A stretch of DNA of 64,000 bases from Marinobacter sp. BW6 (GTDB lineage Bacteria; Pseudomonadota; Gammaproteobacteria; Pseudomonadales; Oleiphilaceae): contig NZ_VIRN01000061.1 of the NCBI RefSeq assembly GCF_008107725.1, forward strand, positions 62,001 through 126,000, written 5' to 3'. Positions 54,785 through 64,000 of this stretch are shown here, piece by piece. The first letter of the stretch is position 1. Each line of letters starts with the position of its first letter. Both the position numbers and the translations under genes were made by a program. A model generated the notes under the pieces. The model worked only from the letters and a program-made list of their open reading frames with translations. It was not told where the DNA came from and ran no database searches.

Positions 54785-57157
54785 TCAACTCCTCAGTGTT
54801 GCCCCCAGCTCTTCTTTCAATGCGTCGATGACACCGTTGAAGAGCGAATGCACTTCATCCTCGTTCAGTGTACGTTCGGGGTGCTGCCAGAACAGGCTCA
54901 GGGCCAAGCTTCGGTTACCCTCACCCAGGCTCTCACCTTCATAGACATCGAACGCACGCAACGCTGTCAGCTGCTCACCGGCATGCTTTCTAGCTACAAG
55001 CTCCACATCGGCGAACGCTACCTCGCTTCCGATAATAATAGCCAAATCCCGACGAACTTCAGGGAATTTTGAAATTTCTTTGAAATTAGGCACATATCCG
55101 GTAACGATTGAATTCAAGAATAGCTCAAACATCAGGATCGTGCCATTAAGTTCAAGATTTTTCTGAACTTGTGGGTGCAGAGTCCCCAGCCAGCCCACAT
55201 GCTCGCCGTCACGCATCAGCTCCGCAGTCTGTCCCGGATGCAAGGCGGGGTGTTTGCTACCCACGAAGTGGACTTCAATACCCAACAATCGGAACAGACG
55301 CTCCAAATCTCCTTTTACATCAAAGAAATCCGCCGTTCTGCGACCGTTTGCCCAATTTTCAGGATACTGATTTCCAACCACCACACCGGCCAGCATGGGC
55401 TGCTGATCGATCCGCTCACCCTCCTGGAGGAAACGCAGGCCAGTTTCGAACAGTCGGATACGCGGCTGCTGACGGTTCTGGTTGTAGGCCACGGTTTTCA
55501 GCAAGCCACTCCAGAGGCTGGTGCGCATCACCGAAAGGTCAGAGGAAATCGGATTAGCGAGCGGAATGCCCTGCCGTTCAGGATCAACCAGTTGCTGTAC
55601 TTTCGGATCGACAAAACTGTAGGTCACCGCTTCCTGGTAACCATTATCCACGAAGAAGTTGCGGATGGCCGATACCGGGCGAACAGCCTCCTGCTCCGGT
55701 CGCAGACCGAGCGAGCCAGTCGGCTCTGTTACGGGCAGATTGTTGTAGCCGTAGATCCGACCTACTTCTTCGATCAGGTCTTCTTCAATGGAGATGTCCG
55801 GGCGGAAACTGGGCACACTGACACGCCAGCCGTCTTTCAGGAGTTTTTCCACCCGCAGGCCGAGGCGGGTCAGGATCTCCTCAACGGTGGTTCGATCGAT
55901 TTCCATACCCAGAACATCGTTAAGTCTGCGAACACGCAGGTCGACAACCCGGTCCTCGGGGATATCCCCATCGCTGGCAACTTCAACGACTTCGCCCGGC
56001 TCGCCACCAACAATCTCCATCAGCAGCTTGGTGGCACGTTCCATGGCGTCGCGTGCCAACTTGTAGTCAACGCCGCGCTCGAACCGGTGCGATGCGTCTG
56101 TGTGCAGGCCATAGTGACGGGCCTTGCCCGCCAGCGTAATCGGGTCGAAGTAAGCGGATTCCAGCACCAGATCCCGCGTTTTCGGACTGACTCCGGAATG
56201 CTCACCGCCCATGACACCGGCGATGGCGATCGGCTTATCATGATCCGCGATTACCAGGGTGCCCTGGGTCAACTCAACTTCCTGGCCATCCAGCAGAACC
56301 AGTTTTTCGCCAATCCGCGCCATTCGGACGACAATCCCGCCCTGAATTTCATCACGGTCAAAGGCGTGCATGGGCTGGCCAAGCTCCAGCATGACGTAAT
56401 TGGTGACATCCACAGCGGCATCAATGGAGCGAATACCCGAGCGGCGCAGCTTCTCCTGCATCCACAATGGCGATTCCGCCTGCAGGTTCACATTGCGAAG
56501 AATACGACCAAGATACCGCGGGCAACCCGCCGGCGCTTCCACCCGAATATCAGGCACTTCAGAGTGCACTGATTCCACAGGCTCAATCGCCGGGCTGTTG
56601 ACCAGCATACTGTTCAGAACACCCACTTCCCTGGCGATGCCCTTGATTGACAGGCAGTCGGCGCGATTCGGAGTGAGATCCACATCGATGGTGACATCGT
56701 TGAGCTTCAGATAATCCGCCACGCCCTGCCCCACCGGTGCGTCCGCCGGGAGCTCCATCAGGCCATCGTGGTTTTCGGAGAGGCCAAGCTCAGACTCGGA
56801 ACAAAGCATCCCCTCGGACGGCTGGCCACGAAGCTTGGCTTTCTTGATTTTGAAATTACCGGGCAGGACAGCACCAACCACCGCAAAAGGCACCTTCATC
56901 CCTTCACGGACATTGGGAGCGCCACAGACCACCTGAACCTCAGAGGAGCCATCGCTGACCTGGCATACCCGCAGTTTGTCTGCGTCGGGATGTGGCTGGA
57001 CCGACTGGACTTCACCAACGATCACACCACTAAACTGACCGGCCACTGGCTCGAAACCGTCCACTTCCAGACCGGCCATGGTGATCTGGTCCATTAATTC
57101 CTGGGTATCGATTTGCGGATTAACCCACTCGCGCAGCCACTGTTCACTGAATTTCAT
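54785..57157 (-). CDS. pheT: Phenylalanyl-tRNA synthetase beta subunit
   Basis: PheT forms the alpha2-beta2 enzyme with PheS and carries the editing site that removes mischarged Tyr. The 790-residue protein shows an N-terminal tRNA-binding (EMAP-like) domain (about 40-150, VQPHPDADKLRVCQV), the B3/B4 editing region (about 210-390), B5, the catalytic-like core (RNFFVDNGYQEAVTYSF) and a C-terminal anticodon-binding ferredoxin-like domain. AAGGCAA precedes the ATG. It follows pheS by 60 bp. Confidence 0.97.
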   Translation of the reverse strand: MKFSEQWLREWVNPQIDTQELMDQITMAGLEVDGFEPVAGQFSGVIVGEVQSVQPHPDADKLRVCQVSDGSSEVQVVCGAPNVREGMKVPFAVVGAVLPGNFKIKKAKLRGQPSEGMLCSESELGLSENHDGLMELPADAPVGQGVADYLKLNDVTIDVDLTPNRADCLSIKGIAREVGVLNSMLVNSPAIEPVESVHSEVPDIRVEAPAGCPRYLGRILRNVNLQAESPLWMQEKLRRSGIRSIDAAVDVTNYVMLELGQPMHAFDRDEIQGGIVVRMARIGEKLVLLDGQEVELTQGTLVIADHDKPIAIAGVMGGEHSGVSPKTRDLVLESAYFDPITLAGKARHYGLHTDASHRFERGVDYKLARDAMERATKLLMEIVGGEPGEVVEVASDGDIPEDRVVDLRVRRLNDVLGMEIDRTTVEEILTRLGLRVEKLLKDGWRVSVPSFRPDISIEEDLIEEVGRIYGYNNLPVTEPTGSLGLRPEQEAVRPVSAIRNFFVDNGYQEAVTYSFVDPKVQQLVDPERQGIPLANPISSDLSVMRTSLWSGLLKTVAYNQNRQQPRIRLFETGLRFLQEGERIDQQPMLAGVVVGNQYPENWANGRRTADFFDVKGDLERLFRLLGIEVHFVGSKHPALHPGQTAELMRDGEHVGWLGTLHPQVQKNLELNGTILMFELFLNSIVTGYVPNFKEISKFPEVRRDLAIIIGSEVAFADVELVARKHAGEQLTALRAFDVYEGESLGEGNRSLALSLFWQHPERTLNEDEVHSLFNGVIDALKEELGATLRS

Positions 57158-57217
57158 GGTTATTGCCTTGTCCTGATGCGGTTTTGCCTGTTTGGTTGGA
57201 TGCCTTGATCTTGCCTG

Positions 57218-58312
<1,095 letters not shown>

Positions 58313-58367
58313 TCATGAAGTCATGGGGCGCCCATATCGATCAGCAATCGATGAAAGAGCTAAGCAA

Positions 58368-58721
58368 TCACAGGGACGCTTTGGCCTTCTCAACAACAGC
58401 GGCAAACGCCTGCTGCTCGTTCATAGCCAGATCGGCCAGAACCTTACGATCGATTTCAACGTTAGCCTTTTTCAGACCAGCGATCAGACGGCTGTAAGAC
58501 AGACCGTTGGCGCGGGCACCAGCATTGATACGGGCAATCCACAGAGCGCGGAAAGCACGCTTGCGATTACGACGGTCACGATAAGCGTATTGACCGGCTT
58601 TGATAACCGCTTGCTTGGCTACACGGAATACCCGGCTACGAGCGCCGTAGTAACCTTTGGCCTGATTGAGAATCTTTTTGTGACGACGGCGTGCGACCAC
58701 ACCACGTTTTACACGAGCCAT
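58368..58721 (-). CDS. rplT: 50S ribosomal protein L20
   Basis: L20 binds 23S rRNA early in 50S assembly. The 117-residue basic protein begins [20 protein letters not shown] and has the conserved [18 protein letters not shown] and [18 protein letters not shown] regions. In E. coli L20 represses rpmI and its own synthesis by binding the rpmI leader. GAAGGATT precedes the ATG; rpmI is 48 bp upstream. Confidence 0.98.
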   Translation of the reverse strand: MARVKRGVVARRRHKKILNQAKGYYGARSRVFRVAKQAVIKAGQYAYRDRRNRKRAFRALWIARINAGARANGLSYSRLIAGLKKANVEIDRKVLADLAMNEQQAFAAVVEKAKASL

Positions 58722-58769
58722 ACTTTAATCCTTCTACCTGTACTTTCTAAGGAATGATGCGCAGCTGGA

Positions 58770-58961
58770 TCAGCCCGCGGTCATACGCTTGATAGATGCA
58801 ACATCTGACTTGGCGATGAGCTTGGTGCCGCGCAGCTGACGCTTACGCTTCGGGCTCTTCTTGGTCAGGATGTGACTGGTGAAGGACTGCTTGTGCTTGA
58901 AGCCAGTGGCGGTTTTCTTGAACCGCTTTGTAGCTCCGCTTTTGGTTTTCATCTTAGGCAT
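58770..58961 (-). CDS. rpmI: 50S ribosomal protein L35
   Basis: L35 is a 63-residue basic protein: [17 protein letters not shown] at the start and [17 protein letters not shown] in the middle. The ATG at 58961 has GGAG 9 nt upstream; a longer in-frame reading reaching 59045 includes no family sequence and is rejected. It lies between infC and rplT, the universal order. The leader upstream holds a hairpin. Confidence 0.97.
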   Translation of the reverse strand: MPKMKTKSGATKRFKKTATGFKHKQSFTSHILTKKSPKRKRQLRGTKLIAKSDVASIKRMTAG

Positions 58962-59019
58962 TTTTAAAACTCCGCATTCTATTTTTAAATAAACAATAAT
59001 GTGCCCCTGAACGACAAAT

Positions 59020-59037
59020 CCCCCGCATGCGCGGGGG
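59020..59037 (-). promoter_or_regulatory. rpmI leader hairpin (candidate L20 control element)
   Basis: CCCCCGC (59020-59026) and GCGGGGG (59031-59037) form a GC-rich stem with an ATGC loop in the infC-rpmI gap, with no T run after it. In E. coli L20 represses this operon through structures upstream of rpmI. This hairpin could be part of such an element, but the full fold is not verified. Confidence 0.4.
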
Positions 59038-59055
59038 ACAAGCACCCGATCAGGT

Positions 59056-59595
59056 TCACTTCTTCTTGCGGGGCGCCACTACCATGGTCATCTGCCGGCC
59101 TTCCATCTTCGGCCGCATCTCTACCTGGGCAAGCTCTTCAATGTCCGTTTCAATGCGCTGCATGAGCTGCATACCAATTTCCTGGTGTGCCATCTCACGG
59201 CCACGGAAACGGATCGTGATTTTGCCGCGGTCCCCGTTTTCAAGGAAACGTACCAGGTTGCGTAGTTTGACCTGATAATCCCCTTCTTCAGTTCCTGGAC
59301 GGAACTTAAGCTCTTTGACCTGCGTCTGCTTCTGTTTCTTCTTGGCAGCCGCCTTGGCCTTCTTCTCGTCGAAGATTTTCTTGCCGTAGTCCATTATCTT
59401 ACAGACGATCGGATCGGAATCCGTAACCTGGACCAGGTCAAGAGATGCCTCTTCAGCTTGCTTGAGGGCATCCTCAATTGGTACTACACCGACCTGATTG
59501 CCTTCTGCGTCAATCAGTCGGACTTCGGTTGCGTCAATATTCTCATTGATCGGCGCCTTTGGTGTACGCCCACCCCGATTCGCTCGCTGTTTAAT
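59056..59595 (-). CDS. infC: Translation initiation factor IF-3 (AUU start)
   Basis: IF-3 binds the 30S subunit and rejects non-canonical start codons. The first ATG in frame (59394) would cut off the N-terminal domain. Reading on to the ATT at 59595 gives 179 aa beginning (M)[19 protein letters not shown], with [15 protein letters not shown] and the C-terminal domain VVAPRKKK. An ATT start, preceded by GGAGATC 8 nt upstream, matches the known AUU autoregulation of infC in E. coli. The start is 2 nt after the thrS stop, and the ribosome site lies within the end of thrS. Confidence 0.96.
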   Translation of the reverse strand: MKQRANRGGRTPKAPINENIDATEVRLIDAEGNQVGVVPIEDALKQAEEASLDLVQVTDSDPIVCKIMDYGKKIFDEKKAKAAAKKKQKQTQVKELKFRPGTEEGDYQVKLRNLVRFLENGDRGKITIRFRGREMAHQEIGMQLMQRIETDIEELAQVEMRPKMEGRQMTMVVAPRKKK

Positions 59596-59597
59596 AA

Positions 59598-61523
59598 TTA
59601 GATCTCCGTCTTTGTTTTGCCCTTACGCTCAACATCTTTCTGCAAAAGTTGCTCAAACGCTTCAAGCGATAGTGTTCCCAAATCTTCACCTTTGCGGGTT
59701 CTCACCGCAACAGCGTTGTTGTCGACTTCTTTATCGCCGACAACGACAAGATAGGGAACCTTGTTAAGAGTATGCTCGCGGATTTTAAAGCCGATCTTCT
59801 CGTTTCTCAAGTCAGCATTAACCCTATAACCCAAAGAATCCCACTTTTTCGCAAGATTCTGACAATAATCACGCTGATTATCGGTAATATTGAGGATAGC
59901 CACTTGAGTTGGGGCAAGCCAGGTCGGGAATGCACCTTCGTATTCCTCGATCAGGATACCAATAAAACGCTCGAAGGAACCCAACACCGCCCGGTGCAGC
60001 ATAACCGGCGTTTTCCGCTCGGAGTTATCGGCAACATACTGTGCACCCAGGCGACCCGGCATCGAAAAATCTACCTGAATAGTGCCACACTGCCACACCC
60101 GTCCGATACAGTCTTTAAGAGAGAACTCAATCTTGGGCCCGTAGAAGGCACCTTCGCCCGGCAGCAATTCCCAGTCTACCCCTTCACGATTCAGCGCTTC
60201 TTCCAGGGCCGCTTCCGCCTTGTCCCAGACCTCATCGGAGCCAACCCGTTTTTCCGGACGGGTCGAGAGTTTGTACAAAATTTCGGTGAACCCGAAGTCT
60301 ACGTAGATTTCGTGCAGCATCTCGATAAATGCTGACACTTCCTGCTGGATAGCGTCTTCTTCGCAGAAGATATGGGCGTCATCCTGGGTAAAGCCACGAA
60401 CGCGCATCAGTCCGTGCAGCGCTCCGGAAGCCTCATTCCGGTGGCAGGAACCGAATTCCGCCAGTCTCAGAGGCAAATCCTTGTAACTTTTCAGGCCCTG
60501 ATTGAATACCTGCACATGGCAGGGACAGTTCATAGGCTTGATGGCGTAGTCGTGCTTCTCCGACTCAGTGGTGAACATGTCATCCTTGAACTTGTCCCAA
60601 TGCCCAGACTTCTCCCACAGGGTCCGCGACACCACCTGCGGCGTCTTGATTTCCTTATAGCCATGCTCCTGCTGCTTGCGGCGCATGTACTGTTCAACTT
60701 CCTGGTAAAGGGACCAGCCATCCGGGTGCCAGAACACCATACCCGGCGCCTCTTCCTGCATATGGAACAGACCAAGCTTTTTGCCAACCTTGCGGTGGTC
60801 CCGCTTTTCGGCTTCTTCCAGACGATTCAGATAGGCCTTGAGATCCTTCTTGTTACCCCAGGCGGTACCGTACACACGCTGAAGCTGCTCGTTGCTAGTG
60901 TCGCCGCGCCAGTAAGCGCCAGCCACCTTGGTCAGCTTAAAAGCTTTCAGCTTGCCAGTGCTTGGAACGTGGGGACCGCGGCAAAGATCAATAAAGTCGC
61001 CCTGGCTGTAGAAAGACAGATCTTCTTCCCCGGGAATGTCCTCGATAATACGGACCTTGTATTCTTCGCCCATTTCTTCAAAAAGCTTGATCGCCTCATC
61101 ACGGGACATGATGGAACGTGAAACCGGGAGATCCTGCTTGGAGAGCTCTTCCATGCGCTTCTCGATCCGCGCGAGATCCTCATTGGTGAACGGGCGGTCG
61201 TACTTGAAGTCGTAGTAGAAGCCATTGTCGATAACCGGGCCAATAGTGACCTGCGCTCCGGGAAACAGTTCTTGTACAGCCATCGCCATCAGGTGGGCCG
61301 TGGAATGACGGATAACATCAACGCCCTCTTCATCACGCTCGGTGACGATAGCCAGCTCGGCGTCATTCTCGATGCGATAGCTGGTGTCCACGAGCTGGCC
61401 ATCAACCTTCCCGGCAAGGGCGGCTTTGGCAAGACCAGCGCCAATATCAGCGGCGACGTCATGAACGGTTACGGGTTCAGCAAAACTACGATGGCTGCCA
61501 TCGGGCAGGGTTACGACGGGCAT
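59598..61523 (-). CDS. thrS: Threonyl-tRNA synthetase
   Basis: ThrS charges tRNA-Thr and edits Ser. The 641-residue protein has the TGS domain (about 1-61), the editing domain with [12 protein letters not shown] near 75, the class II core with the zinc-binding Cys in [10 protein letters not shown] and motif 2 in [14 protein letters not shown], and a C-terminal anticodon domain. ATG at 61523 (AGGAGTC upstream) gives the family start [10 protein letters not shown]; the frame runs 24 codons further without support. It begins the thrS-infC-rpmI-rplT unit; whether a tRNA-like operator exists upstream is not evident. Confidence 0.97.
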   Translation of the reverse strand: MPVVTLPDGSHRSFAEPVTVHDVAADIGAGLAKAALAGKVDGQLVDTSYRIENDAELAIVTERDEEGVDVIRHSTAHLMAMAVQELFPGAQVTIGPVIDNGFYYDFKYDRPFTNEDLARIEKRMEELSKQDLPVSRSIMSRDEAIKLFEEMGEEYKVRIIEDIPGEEDLSFYSQGDFIDLCRGPHVPSTGKLKAFKLTKVAGAYWRGDTSNEQLQRVYGTAWGNKKDLKAYLNRLEEAEKRDHRKVGKKLGLFHMQEEAPGMVFWHPDGWSLYQEVEQYMRRKQQEHGYKEIKTPQVVSRTLWEKSGHWDKFKDDMFTTESEKHDYAIKPMNCPCHVQVFNQGLKSYKDLPLRLAEFGSCHRNEASGALHGLMRVRGFTQDDAHIFCEEDAIQQEVSAFIEMLHEIYVDFGFTEILYKLSTRPEKRVGSDEVWDKAEAALEEALNREGVDWELLPGEGAFYGPKIEFSLKDCIGRVWQCGTIQVDFSMPGRLGAQYVADNSERKTPVMLHRAVLGSFERFIGILIEEYEGAFPTWLAPTQVAILNITDNQRDYCQNLAKKWDSLGYRVNADLRNEKIGFKIREHTLNKVPYLVVVGDKEVDNNAVAVRTRKGEDLGTLSLEAFEQLLQKDVERKGKTKTEI

Positions 61524-61629
61524 GAAAGACTCCTGTTGGTTACTCAGCGGTGATCTATACCAGAGACCACATGGTGACGGCACGGCGCGATACAAACCGC
61601 GGGCCGATTCGAGCGGAAGTCTAACAGAA

Positions 61630-61660
61630 AAAAACCCGGCAGGTTAATGCCGGGTTTTTA
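61630..61660 (-). terminator. Rho-independent terminator after the TRAP permease
   Basis: AAAAACCCGGCA (61630-61641) pairs with TGCCGGGTTTTT (61648-61659) around a 6-nt loop. In the minus-strand sense it ends in seven T residues, 16 bp after the TRAP gene stop and upstream of thrS. Confidence 0.92.
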
Positions 61661-61675
61661 CGGACAGACGCAGCA

Positions 61676-64000
61676 TCAGGCCGGCTGGCCGGCAGCCTCC
61701 TCCCTGGCCCGCCGACGCAACTGACCAAAGGCCAGAAGCCCCAGTAAAGCCAGAGCCGGAATAAACATCAGCTCCTTCGGCGGCCGCTCCAGGTCAACCT
61801 GCACAGCATCGATAGTCCAGCCAAACTGGATGCCGGCATCCTCTGCCGGGCTGCCGAAACCCACGAAGTCCACCGCCATCTTTTCGCCATCCGGGCTTAG
61901 CTCAAGGCCAGCGTCCATCAGGCGTTGCTCGGGCGTTTCGCCAGCAGGAATCTCAAGCCTTACGTAGGTCGTCACCTCGTCGCCGTCGATGGTCATCCCG
62001 GAGGCCTTCAACACAATCGGTTTGTCAGCTGGCACGTCCTGAACATACTCCATGATCTCTGCACCTGGCCGGTCTGCCGTAGGCGGGTAGACCATATCCC
62101 ACCAGAAGCCGGGCCGGAACATTGTGAAGGTAATCAGCAACAACAACAGCGACTCCCACTTGTAGCTCTTGGTAAACCAGAAACCCTGGGTGGCCGCGGA
62201 AAAGACCAGCATCGCAGTCACCGCGCTGAAGATCGTTACCAGGAGGTCAAACCAGCCAGTCAGGCCAATCAGCAACAACTGGGTATTAAAAATAAACATG
62301 AACGGAAGGATCGCCGTTCGGATGTCGTAGGTGAAGCCCTGAATACCCGTTCGTATGGGATCTGCTCCGGATATTGCAGCGGCCGCATAAGCCGCCAGCC
62401 CCACGGGCGGCGTGTCGTCCGCCAGAATACCGAAGTAGAACACAAACAGGTGTACGGCAATCAGCGGAACGATCAGCCCATTCTGAGCCCCCAGGGTAAC
62501 GATTACCGGCGCCATCAGGGTGGACACAACGATGTAGTTGGCGGTGGTGGGCAAACCCATGCCGAGGATCAGACTGATGATGGCCGTGAAGATCAGCATC
62601 AACAACAGGTTGCCGCCAGACAGGAACTCGACAAACTCGGTCATCACCAGGCCGATACCGGTCAGGGTAACCGTACCCACCACGATGCCAGCGGTGGCGG
62701 TTGCCACGCCAATACCCACCATGTTGCGGGCGCCAGTGGCGAGCGAATGCGCAAGATCGAACACCCCGTCTTTGAACGCGCTGAGGAAGTTGCCGTGCTT
62801 ATAGAAAAAGGCCTTGAGCGGTCGTTGTGTAACGACAATAAAAATCATGAACAGCGTAGCCCAGAACGCCGACAGTTGGGGCGAGAAACGCTCTACAGTA
62901 AGGCACCATACCAGCACCACAACGGGCAGAAGGAAGTAGAGTCCGGTCTTTACAGTCGGGCCAACCGGCGGCAGTTCCCCCATGTCGCTTTCAGGATCGT
63001 CTTCCTCGAGTTCAGGGAATCGGGTGGCATAGCCGACCAGGCCGACATAGATCAGCACAAGCAAAGGCGCCAACACCCAGATCGCCGCTTCACCAAAAAG
63101 CGTTTTCGTCCAGCCAACCCCGTAATACACCACGAGAGTTAGCACACTCAGGCCAATCAGGATAACGACCCAGTTCAGCATCCGCTGGGCAAGAGTCGGC
63201 TTATTAAGACGTTCGATACCCTGCATGTTCAGTTTGCAGGCCTCAAGGTGCACGATATAGATCAGTGCCACATAGGAGATCATCGCCGGCAGGATGGCGT
63301 GCTTAATGACCTCAAGGTAGGAGATGCCTACATATTCGACCATCAGGAAAGCAGCTGCGCCCATGATTGGGGGAGTCAGCTGACCGTTGGTGGATGCGGC
63401 TACTTCCACTGCGCCGGCCTTGGTGGCCGGAAAACCAACTCGCTTCATCAGCGGAATGGTGAACGTGCCGGTAGTCACAACATTGGCGATGGAAGAACCG
63501 GAAATAACGCCGCTTAAACCACTGGAAACCACTGCAGCCTTGGCGGGACCACCACGCATGTGCCCCAGCATGGCGTAGGCGACTTTGATAAAGTAATTGC
63601 CGGCGCCGGCACGCTCTAGCAGCGCACCAAACAACACAAACAGGAACACGAAGCTCGTGGAAACACCGAGCGCAACACCAAACACACCCTCGGTACCCAG
63701 CCACTGGTGCGACGCAAGTTTACTGAGACTTACGCCTTTGTGGGCAATCACATCCGGCATATAAGGGCCGGCAATCGAATACGTGATAAAAACAGCGGCG
63801 ACGATGGTCAGTGGCAGACCCAGTGCGCGACGGGTCGCCTCCAACAACAGCACGAGTCCAACCAGCGCAACCCAAAGATCCTGGGTGATAGGAGCTCCGG
63901 GGCGTGTCGAAAGCTCTTCGTAGAAAACGTAAAGGTACGAGGCGCAGAAAGCGGCAACAAGCGCCAGAATCCAGTCGTAGATGGGCACGATATTCACGTG
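61676..64000 (-). CDS. Fused TRAP transporter permease with DUF3394 tail (5' end off the right edge)
   Basis: TRAP transporters use a binding protein and sodium or proton gradients to take up organic acids. The 775 codons visible carry many membrane helices. The central domain has the DctM-type signature GLSGVISGSSIANVVTTGTF, and GMGLPTTANYIVVSTLMAP follows. A C-terminal non-membrane domain of about 150 residues corresponds to DUF3394 (MDAGLELSPDGEKMAVDFVGF), ending in one more helix. This is the TAXI-type fused permease. The frame is open to the window edge, so no start is called; the GTG at 63997 is internal. The binding protein is probably outside the window. Confidence 0.9.
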   Translation of the reverse strand, partial: HVNIVPIYDWILALVAAFCASYLYVFYEELSTRPGAPITQDLWVALVGLVLLLEATRRALGLPLTIVAAVFITYSIAGPYMPDVIAHKGVSLSKLASHQWLGTEGVFGVALGVSTSFVFLFVLFGALLERAGAGNYFIKVAYAMLGHMRGGPAKAAVVSSGLSGVISGSSIANVVTTGTFTIPLMKRVGFPATKAGAVEVAASTNGQLTPPIMGAAAFLMVEYVGISYLEVIKHAILPAMISYVALIYIVHLEACKLNMQGIERLNKPTLAQRMLNWVVILIGLSVLTLVVYYGVGWTKTLFGEAAIWVLAPLLVLIYVGLVGYATRFPELEEDDPESDMGELPPVGPTVKTGLYFLLPVVVLVWCLTVERFSPQLSAFWATLFMIFIVVTQRPLKAFFYKHGNFLSAFKDGVFDLAHSLATGARNMVGIGVATATAGIVVGTVTLTGIGLVMTEFVEFLSGGNLLLMLIFTAIISLILGMGLPTTANYIVVSTLMAPVIVTLGAQNGLIVPLIAVHLFVFYFGILADDTPPVGLAAYAAAAISGADPIRTGIQGFTYDIRTAILPFMFIFNTQLLLIGLTGWFDLLVTIFSAVTAMLVFSAATQGFWFTKSYKWESLLLLLITFTMFRPGFWWDMVYPPTADRPGAEIMEYVQDVPADKPIVLKASGMTIDGDEVTTYVRLEIPAGETPEQRLMDAGLELSPDGEKMAVDFVGFGSPAEDAGIQFGWTIDAVQVDLERPPKELMFIPALALLGLLAFGQLRRRAREEAAGQPA

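Noticed and set aside
55169..56572. 467-codon open frame antisense to pheT
   Set aside because: pheT is unambiguous over this region, and the antisense product has no recognisable domain or ribosome site.
61925..63142. 405-codon open frame antisense to the TRAP permease
   Set aside because: The product is Gln/His/Arg-rich, as expected when hydrophobic membrane codons are read backwards.

Overview
The window is a stretch of bacterial chromosome from a marine or halotolerant gammaproteobacterium. I judge it most likely to be Marinobacter or a close relative, from gene order and protein character; no species call is possible by eye. Pointers are the envelope/translation block skp-bamA-rseP-dxr-cdsA-uppS-frr-pyrH-tsf-rpsB, the block map-glnD-dapC-arsC-like-dapD-dapE, the block thrS-infC-rpmI-rplT-pheS-pheT-ihfA-merR, several osmolyte genes (BCCT transporter, glucosylglycerate genes) and a fused TRAP permease. 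I saw no insertion sequence, prophage, integrase or CRISPR array, and no gene broken by a frameshift. The only partial genes are those cut by the window edges (skp on the left, the TRAP permease on the right).

Layout. 1-10.3 kb (minus strand): outer-membrane assembly (skp, bamA), site-2 protease rseP, isoprenoid and phospholipid enzymes (dxr, uppS, cdsA), then frr, pyrH, tsf and rpsB with a structured rpsB leader. 10.6-17.8 kb (plus): map, glnD and the lysine/diaminopimelate genes dapC, dapD and dapE in a tight operon-like run. 17.8-25.3 kb: small genes including slyX, a membrane-anchored cold-shock-domain protein, an unusual Clp-N-domain ATPase, glyoxalase I, a DUF1853 protein, a ParD-like/zeta toxin-antitoxin pair and two medium-chain reductases. 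25.4-30.2 kb (minus): glycerate kinase, glucosyl-3-phosphoglycerate synthase, its phosphatase and a GH13_18 phosphorylase, which together make a closed synthesis-and-recycling loop for the compatible solute glucosylglycerate.

30.2-45.2 kb: selO, class I fumarase, an enoyl-CoA hydratase, two large outer-membrane lipoproteins (a VolA-like phospholipase and a penicillin/N-acyl-homoserine-lactone acylase-like Ntn hydrolase) facing each other across terminators, a CoA transferase divergent from an AraC regulator, a periplasmic repeat protein and rmuC. 46.0-49.3 kb (plus): lipoprotein retropepsin, inactive transglutaminase-7TM protein and ATP-grasp ligase, a conserved but poorly understood cassette. 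49.4-54.1 kb: BCCT transporter divergent from a membrane-anchored GltB-like FMN protein, tRNA-Pro(GGG), and a Crp/Fnr regulator divergent from a DUF2892 protein. 54.1-64 kb (minus): MerR regulator, ihfA, pheT, pheS, rplT, rpmI, infC (AUU start), thrS and a fused TRAP permease with a DUF3394 tail.

The candidates that best fit an under-described system are the retropepsin/transglutaminase-like/ATP-grasp cassette, the self-contained glucosylglycerate cycle, and the Clp-N/degenerate-AAA protein with its small overlapping partner. Several regulatory RNA structures (rpsB leader, tsf-pyrH double hairpin, rplT-pheS terminator, rpmI leader hairpin) are visible directly.
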